A stretch of DNA of 64,000 nt, taken from positions 124,001 through 188,000 of the forward strand of contig CAWIEX010000011.1 in NCBI GenBank assembly GCA_963835295.1, in the 5' to 3' direction. Below the pieces are notes generated by a model. It saw only the letters and a list, made by a program, of their open reading frames with translations. It had not been told where the DNA came from and searched no databases. The stretch comes from JAOPZW01 sp963835295 (GTDB lineage Bacteria; Actinomycetota; Thermoleophilia; Solirubrobacterales; Solirubrobacteraceae). A program made the position numbers and the translations under genes. Below, piece by piece: positions 60,462 through 64,000 of the stretch (within the stretch, counting starts at the first letter, position 1; each line of letters opens with the position of its first letter).

Positions 60462-61742
60462 TCACCAGTTGGTCATGGACGCGTTGAGGATGTGGCCGAG
60501 GTCGTCGCCGCTGACGTCGCGCGGGCTCACGACCAGCAGCCGCTGCTGCTTGAGCGCTCCCTCGACGAGGGCGGGGACGTCGTTCTCGTCGTAGCCCAGC
60601 GCGGCGATGCCGCGCGGCGCGTCGATGTCGCGCATGAGCGCGCGCAGCACGTCGGGCAGAGTGTCCGCGCCGGGGTCGTCGAACGCCTCGCCGGCCAGCA
60701 GCCCGGCCACGTGATGGTGGCGCTCGGGAGCCGCCTCGTAGGTGAAGCGGAAGGCCGCCGGCGCCGTGACGATGACCGAGTGGCCGTGCGGCACGAAGGG
60801 GTGGTCGTCCGGGTACCCGGGCGGCTGATAGGCGTGTTTGAGCCCGGCGATCGGATAGGCGCAGGCGTGCGGAATGTGCACGCCGGCCGAGCCGAACCCG
60901 ACGCCGGCCATCGTCGCGGCGAGCATCATGGCGCCGCGCGCCTCGAGGTCGTCGGCGTCGGCGACGGCACGGCGCAGGTAGCGCCCGCCGTACTCGAGCG
61001 CCTTGGCGGACCACACGTCGGCCACGGGATTGGCGCCCTGGTAGGGCGGCCGCTCGTCGGGCGACGCGGGGCGCTCGCGCTCGTCGTAGGGGCGCGAGAG
61101 GTACGACTCGGCCGCGTGGCAGATGACGTCGAGGCCCGTGGAGGAGGTGACCTCCGCCGGGAGCGTGCGCACGAGCTCGGGGTCGACGATCCCCTGCGCC
61201 GGGCGCAGGTAGCGATGTGAGATCCCGGTCTTGACCTTCATGTCGGGAATGTCGAGCACCGCGACGGTGGTGGCCTCGGCGCCGGTGCCCGACGTCGTGG
61301 GGATGGCGAGGTGCGGGCGCAGCGGCGACGGCGGCTTGCGCCCCTCGCCGACGGGCGGGTTGACGTAGTCCATGACCGGCGCGGGGTGCGTGGTGATGAG
61401 ATCGGCGACCTTCGCGGTGTCGATGCTCGACCCGCCGCCGACCGAGACGAAGCCGTCGACCTCGGCGTCGCGCGCGAAGTCCGCGGCCTCCTGGAAGGAG
61501 TCGAGCGTCGGCTCGACCCGGGCGCGGTCATAGACGACCACCTCGATGCCCTCCGCTTCGATGCTCGCGCGGATGCGCTCGGGATGGCCGATGGCGGCGA
61601 CGCCGGGGTCGGTGACCAGCAGCGCGCGCTTCACGCCCAGGCGCTTGAGCTCCCAGCCGGCATCGGCGGCGGCGCCAGGGCCGTACTTGATGGGCGTCGC
61701 CTCCAGCGTGAAGATCGTCTCGTGCTCGCGGGCGGCAGTCAT
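60462..61742 (-). CDS. Hydroxyacid-oxoacid transhydrogenase (HOT/ADHFE1-like)
   Basis: This 426-residue iron-type alcohol dehydrogenase family member matches animal ADHFE1 in order and insertions: IKYGPG near the start, VYDRARVEPT, VGGGSSIDTAK (101-111), PTTSGTGAE, GLDVICHAAESY, then the HOT-type RPPYQGANPVADVW, DDLEARGAMMLAATMAGVGFGSAGVH and VPHGHSVIVT. HOT oxidises 4-hydroxybutyrate to succinic semialdehyde while reducing 2-oxoglutarate to D-2-hydroxyglutarate, with no free cofactor. GGAGGAGAG precedes the ATG. The divergent gene encodes an enzyme suited to recycle D-2-hydroxyglutarate. Confidence 0.87.
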   Translation of the reverse strand: MTAAREHETIFTLEATPIKYGPGAAADAGWELKRLGVKRALLVTDPGVAAIGHPERIRASIEAEGIEVVVYDRARVEPTLDSFQEAADFARDAEVDGFVSVGGGSSIDTAKVADLITTHPAPVMDYVNPPVGEGRKPPSPLRPHLAIPTTSGTGAEATTVAVLDIPDMKVKTGISHRYLRPAQGIVDPELVRTLPAEVTSSTGLDVICHAAESYLSRPYDERERPASPDERPPYQGANPVADVWSAKALEYGGRYLRRAVADADDLEARGAMMLAATMAGVGFGSAGVHIPHACAYPIAGLKHAYQPPGYPDDHPFVPHGHSVIVTAPAAFRFTYEAAPERHHHVAGLLAGEAFDDPGADTLPDVLRALMRDIDAPRGIAALGYDENDVPALVEGALKQQRLLVVSPRDVSGDDLGHILNASMTNW

Positions 61743-61773
61743 CGCTCTCCTCCTATCGTCCTCCTGCCGGACG

Positions 61774-61785
61774 GTAGCATGCTAC
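61774..61785. promoter_or_regulatory. GTAGCATGCTAC palindrome over the oxidase -10 box
   Basis: This perfect 12-bp palindrome sits between the divergent transhydrogenase and FAD-enzyme genes. It contains the TAGCAT -10-like box (61775-61780) of the FAD gene, 7 nt before GTG at 61788. GntR/FCD proteins bind short palindromes of this size, so the cluster GntR is the likely ligand. Confidence 0.6.
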
Positions 61786-61787
61786 AT

Positions 61788-63140
61788 GTGACCGACGATC
61801 TCCTCGAGGGCCTCGCGGCGGCGGTCGGGAAGCGGCACGTACTCGTCGACGACGACGTCCGCGCCCCCTTCGAGGTCGACTGGACGGGGCGCTACCGCGG
61901 CGATGCGCGCGCCGTCGTCCGGCCCGCCGACGCCCACGAGGTGGCCGCCGTGCTCGCCGCCTGCCGCGCGCACGGCGCGGCGGTCGTCCCCCAGGGCGGC
62001 AACACCGGCATGGTCGGCGCCGGCGTCCCGCGCGGCGGCGAGGTGGTCCTCAGCACGGCGCGCCTCACCGAGCTCGAGCCGGTCGATCGCGCCTCCGCGC
62101 AGGTGACGGCCGGCGCCGGGGTCACGCTCGCCCGCGTGCAGGACAGCGCGCGCGCCGCGGGCCTCGATGCCGGCGTCGACTTCGCCGCGCGCGACAGCGC
62201 CACGGTCGGCGGCCTCGCCGCCACCAACGCCGGCGGGATCCGCGCCATGCGCTACGGGACCGTCCGCGCCCGGGTCGCCGGGCTGCAGGCGGTCCTGGCC
62301 GACGGCTCGATCATCGAGCGCCCCACCCTGCTCAAGGACAACGCCGGCTACGACCTGTCGGCCCTGCTCGTCGGCAGCGAGGGAACGCTCGGGGTCATCA
62401 CCGCCGTCCGCTGGCGGCTGGTGCCCCGGCTCACCAGCCGCGTGGCCGCCCTCATCGGCCTGCAGTCGCTCGACCAGGCCGCCGACCTGCTCGCCGACGT
62501 GCGCCCGCGGCTGCCCTCGCTGGACGCCGCCGAGTTCATGTCGGACGAGGGGCTGCAGCTCGTGCTCGACCACCTCGGCCTCCCGGCGCCCGTCCCCACC
62601 CGCTCGCCGGTGTACGTGCTGCTCGAGTGCGCGGCCCTGGCCGACCCGACCGAGGAGCTCGCCGAGGCCTTGGCGCACGCGGGGGTCGAGGACGCCGTCG
62701 TGGCCGACGACAGCGCCGAGCGCGAGCGGCTCTGGCGCTTCCGCGAGGCCCACACCGAGGCGCTCTCGGGCGCCGGGGTTCCGCACAAGATGGACGTCGG
62801 CGTGCCGCTGGCGCGCCTGGCCGAGTTCGCCGAGCGCGTGCGCGGGGAGGTGGCGCGCCTGGCCCCCGCGGCGCGGCTGATCATCTTCGGCCATCTCGGG
62901 GACGGCAACGTCCACGTCAACGTGCTCGACCTCGAGCCCGACGACTACGCGGTCGACGAGGCGGTGCTGCGCGTGGCGGCCGCGTGCGACGGCACGATCA
63001 GCGCCGAGCACGGCGTCGGCGTCCTGAAGGCGCGCTGGCTCGAGCTCGTGCGCTCGCCCGGCGAGCTGCGCGCGATGGGGCAGATCAAGCGCGCCCTGGA
63101 CCCCGACGGGCTACTCAACCCCGGCGTGATGCTGCCGTGA
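61788..63140 (+). CDS. FAD-linked dehydrogenase, D-2-hydroxyglutarate dehydrogenase-like
   Basis: This 450-residue VAO-type flavoenzyme has the FAD-binding block VVPQGGNTGMVGAGVP, near-identical to D-2-hydroxyglutarate dehydrogenases, then ATVGGLAATNAGGIRAMRYG, KDNAGYDLSALLVGSEGTLG, a metal site HLGDGNVHVNV and SAEHGVG. It should oxidise a D-2-hydroxyacid and pass electrons to a carrier. GTG at 61788 suits a leaderless start; ATG at 61779 lies inside the operator. Glycolate or D-lactate are alternative substrates, but the adjacent transhydrogenase makes D-2-hydroxyglutarate the best guess. Confidence 0.85.
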   Translation: MTDDLLEGLAAAVGKRHVLVDDDVRAPFEVDWTGRYRGDARAVVRPADAHEVAAVLAACRAHGAAVVPQGGNTGMVGAGVPRGGEVVLSTARLTELEPVDRASAQVTAGAGVTLARVQDSARAAGLDAGVDFAARDSATVGGLAATNAGGIRAMRYGTVRARVAGLQAVLADGSIIERPTLLKDNAGYDLSALLVGSEGTLGVITAVRWRLVPRLTSRVAALIGLQSLDQAADLLADVRPRLPSLDAAEFMSDEGLQLVLDHLGLPAPVPTRSPVYVLLECAALADPTEELAEALAHAGVEDAVVADDSAERERLWRFREAHTEALSGAGVPHKMDVGVPLARLAEFAERVRGEVARLAPAARLIIFGHLGDGNVHVNVLDLEPDDYAVDEAVLRVAAACDGTISAEHGVGVLKARWLELVRSPGELRAMGQIKRALDPDGLLNPGVMLP

Positions 63141-64000
63141 CCCGCTGGTGGACGAAGGCGAGCCTGTCGACCACGGGCGCGGGCAGGACGAACGGGTACA
63201 GGTCGTCGCGGCCCATGCTGCGACTCAGCGCGTTGAGCGCGTAGGTGAGCGGCAGCCAGTCGTCGAGCAACTCCCGGAAGTCCCCGCCGTGGGGCGCGGG
63301 GCCCTCGGCGCCGCGCACGTTGACGCCGAACGCGCCGGCCGTCTGCAAGGTGTCCCAGATGTGCAGGTAGTGCGCGAAGGTCTCCGCCCAGTCCTCCCAC
63401 GGGTGCATCGTCGCGTAGGCGCTGACGAAGCGCTCGGACCAATCCAACGGCGGACCGCTCTCGTAGTGGCGCTCGAGCGCCGCGCCGTAGTCCTCGCGCT
63501 CGTCGCCGAAGAGCGCGCGGAAGCGCTCACGCTCCGGGCCGTCGGGCACGAGCAGCGGCCAGTAGTAGTGGGCGATCTCGTGGCGGAAGTGGCCGAGGAC
63601 CGTGCGGTAGGGCTCGCCGAGGCGCTCGCGCAGCGCCTCGCGGTGCGCGTCGTCGGACTCGGCCACGTCGAGCGTGACGACGCCGTCGGCGTGGCCCGTG
63701 GTGACCGCCCCGCGATCGCTCGAGAGCAGCTCGAAGGCCAGGCCACCCTCGCGCTCGCGCCAGCTCTGCACCGGCAGCCCGAGCTCGCCGAGCTCGAAGA
63801 GCAGCCAGCGCTTGGCCGCCTCGGCGTCGCGGAAGCGCTCGATACCCGCGGCGTCGTCGTCGGCCGGGCGCGTGCGGGTGAGTGCGCAGCTCGCGCACAG
63901 CTCCCCCCTCGCGTCGACGAGCCAGTTGCAGCCGGCCAGCTCGAGGTTCGCGCAGCGCGCCGTGGCGGGGCTCAGGGCGACGAGCTCGCGCCGCCCCGGC
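63115..64000 (-). CDS. Zinc-ribbon and HExxH metallopeptidase-like protein, partial
   Basis: The gene runs off the right edge. The visible part starts with a zinc-ribbon-like segment (RCANLELAGCNW, then GELCASCALTRTRP) and continues to a metallopeptidase-like domain with HEIAHYYW as the zinc HExxH. WAETFAHYLHIWDTLQTA supplies a third-ligand candidate. It matches the family of putative zinc-binding metallopeptidases with a zinc-ribbon start. Its 3' end overlaps the FAD enzyme by 26 bp. Function in the cell is unknown. Confidence 0.8.
   Translation of the reverse strand, partial: PGRRELVALSPATARCANLELAGCNWLVDARGELCASCALTRTRPADDDAAGIERFRDAEAAKRWLLFELGELGLPVQSWREREGGLAFELLSSDRGAVTTGHADGVVTLDVAESDDAHREALRERLGEPYRTVLGHFRHEIAHYYWPLLVPDGPERERFRALFGDEREDYGAALERHYESGPPLDWSERFVSAYATMHPWEDWAETFAHYLHIWDTLQTAGAFGVNVRGAEGPAPHGGDFRELLDDWLPLTYALNALSRSMGRDDLYPFVLPAPVVDRLAFVHQRVTAASRRG

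Noticed and set aside
60462..61742. Plain NAD-dependent gamma-hydroxybutyrate dehydrogenase (BlcB-type) for the iron enzyme
   Set aside because: The protein carries the ADHFE1-type segments RPPYQGANPVADVW and DDLEARGAMMLAATMAGVGFG, which fit the transhydrogenase better; kept as the alternative to test.
1..64000. Mobile elements, CRISPR, tRNA or rRNA genes
   Set aside because: I found no transposase or integrase motif, no regularly spaced repeats and no tRNA-like or rRNA-like stretch on either strand by reading; a dedicated search could still find a small RNA.

Overview
The window is 64 kb of very GC-rich, gene-dense DNA with no rRNA, tRNA, CRISPR array, insertion sequence or phage gene that I can see. 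Gene content points to an actinobacterium, most likely the Thermoleophilia/Solirubrobacterales: an ECF sigma factor fused to a zinc-finger and membrane tail, secreted Lys-rich SKKHVAGQKGTP-repeat proteins, frequent ATGA/GTGA stop-start overlaps, and many start codons lying 6-9 nt after a TANNNT box with no Shine-Dalgarno (leaderless genes). This placement is inferred from style and protein families, not from a marker gene.

Layout. 1-5.2 kb: start of GTP-dependent PEP carboxykinase, then a C4/C5-CoA module (MaoC hydratase, malyl-/methylmalyl-CoA lyase, a SucCD-type CoA ligase pair and a one-cluster ferredoxin). 5.3-11.3 kb: a frameshifted Fpg/Nei glycosylase, a GGDEF/HD-GYP protein, N-carbamoylputrescine amidase, the membrane-tailed sigma factor and a small repeat protein. 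11.3-15.3 kb: an amidohydrolase/DUF59/SUMF1-like operon and divergent PucR-type and TetR regulators. 15.4-20.2 kb: a complete LIV-type ABC importer. 20.2-23.9 kb: Nudix, agmatine deiminase, and an ECF sigma factor with a membrane beta-propeller partner. 23.9-38.7 kb: NAT and uracil phosphoribosyltransferase facing a long, tightly coupled nucleoside uptake and salvage operon (aldehyde dehydrogenase, a CYTH-cytidine deaminase fusion, purine and pyrimidine nucleoside phosphorylases, adenosine/adenine deaminase, a BMP-type nucleoside importer, an unrecognised 573-residue protein and an alpha/beta hydrolase). 38.8-43.4 kb: DUF4389 membrane protein, NmrA-like protein with TetR, secreted protein, CGNR regulator, aldo-keto reductase. 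43.4-46.6 kb: deoC with a full and a half-length aldehyde dehydrogenase. 46.7-52.7 kb: a decayed regulator fragment, a small acidic protein and three tandem, frame-broken secreted surface-protein genes. 52.7-58.9 kb: acyl-CoA dehydrogenase, membrane protein, acyl-CoA ligase, SDR, class III aminotransferase, GntR. 58.9-64 kb: GntR, BlcC/AttM-type lactonase, hydroxyacid-oxoacid transhydrogenase and a divergent D-2-hydroxyglutarate dehydrogenase-like gene, then a partial metallopeptidase.

How the genes fit together. (i) The last cluster can be read as a closed gamma-butyrolactone/gamma-hydroxybutyrate route. Lactonase makes GHB. The transhydrogenase oxidises GHB to succinic semialdehyde while reducing 2-oxoglutarate to D-2-hydroxyglutarate. 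The FAD enzyme then regenerates 2-oxoglutarate. (ii) The nucleoside importer and phosphorylases feed deoxyribose phosphate towards deoC, and acetaldehyde from that step to the neighbouring aldehyde dehydrogenase. (iii) A dyad of the form TTGACT-N4-AGTCAA abuts or nearly abuts the -10 box of the malyl-CoA lyase, the CoA ligase and, in a weaker form, the acyl-CoA dehydrogenase/membrane protein pair. This suggests one repressor links these CoA-ester pathways.
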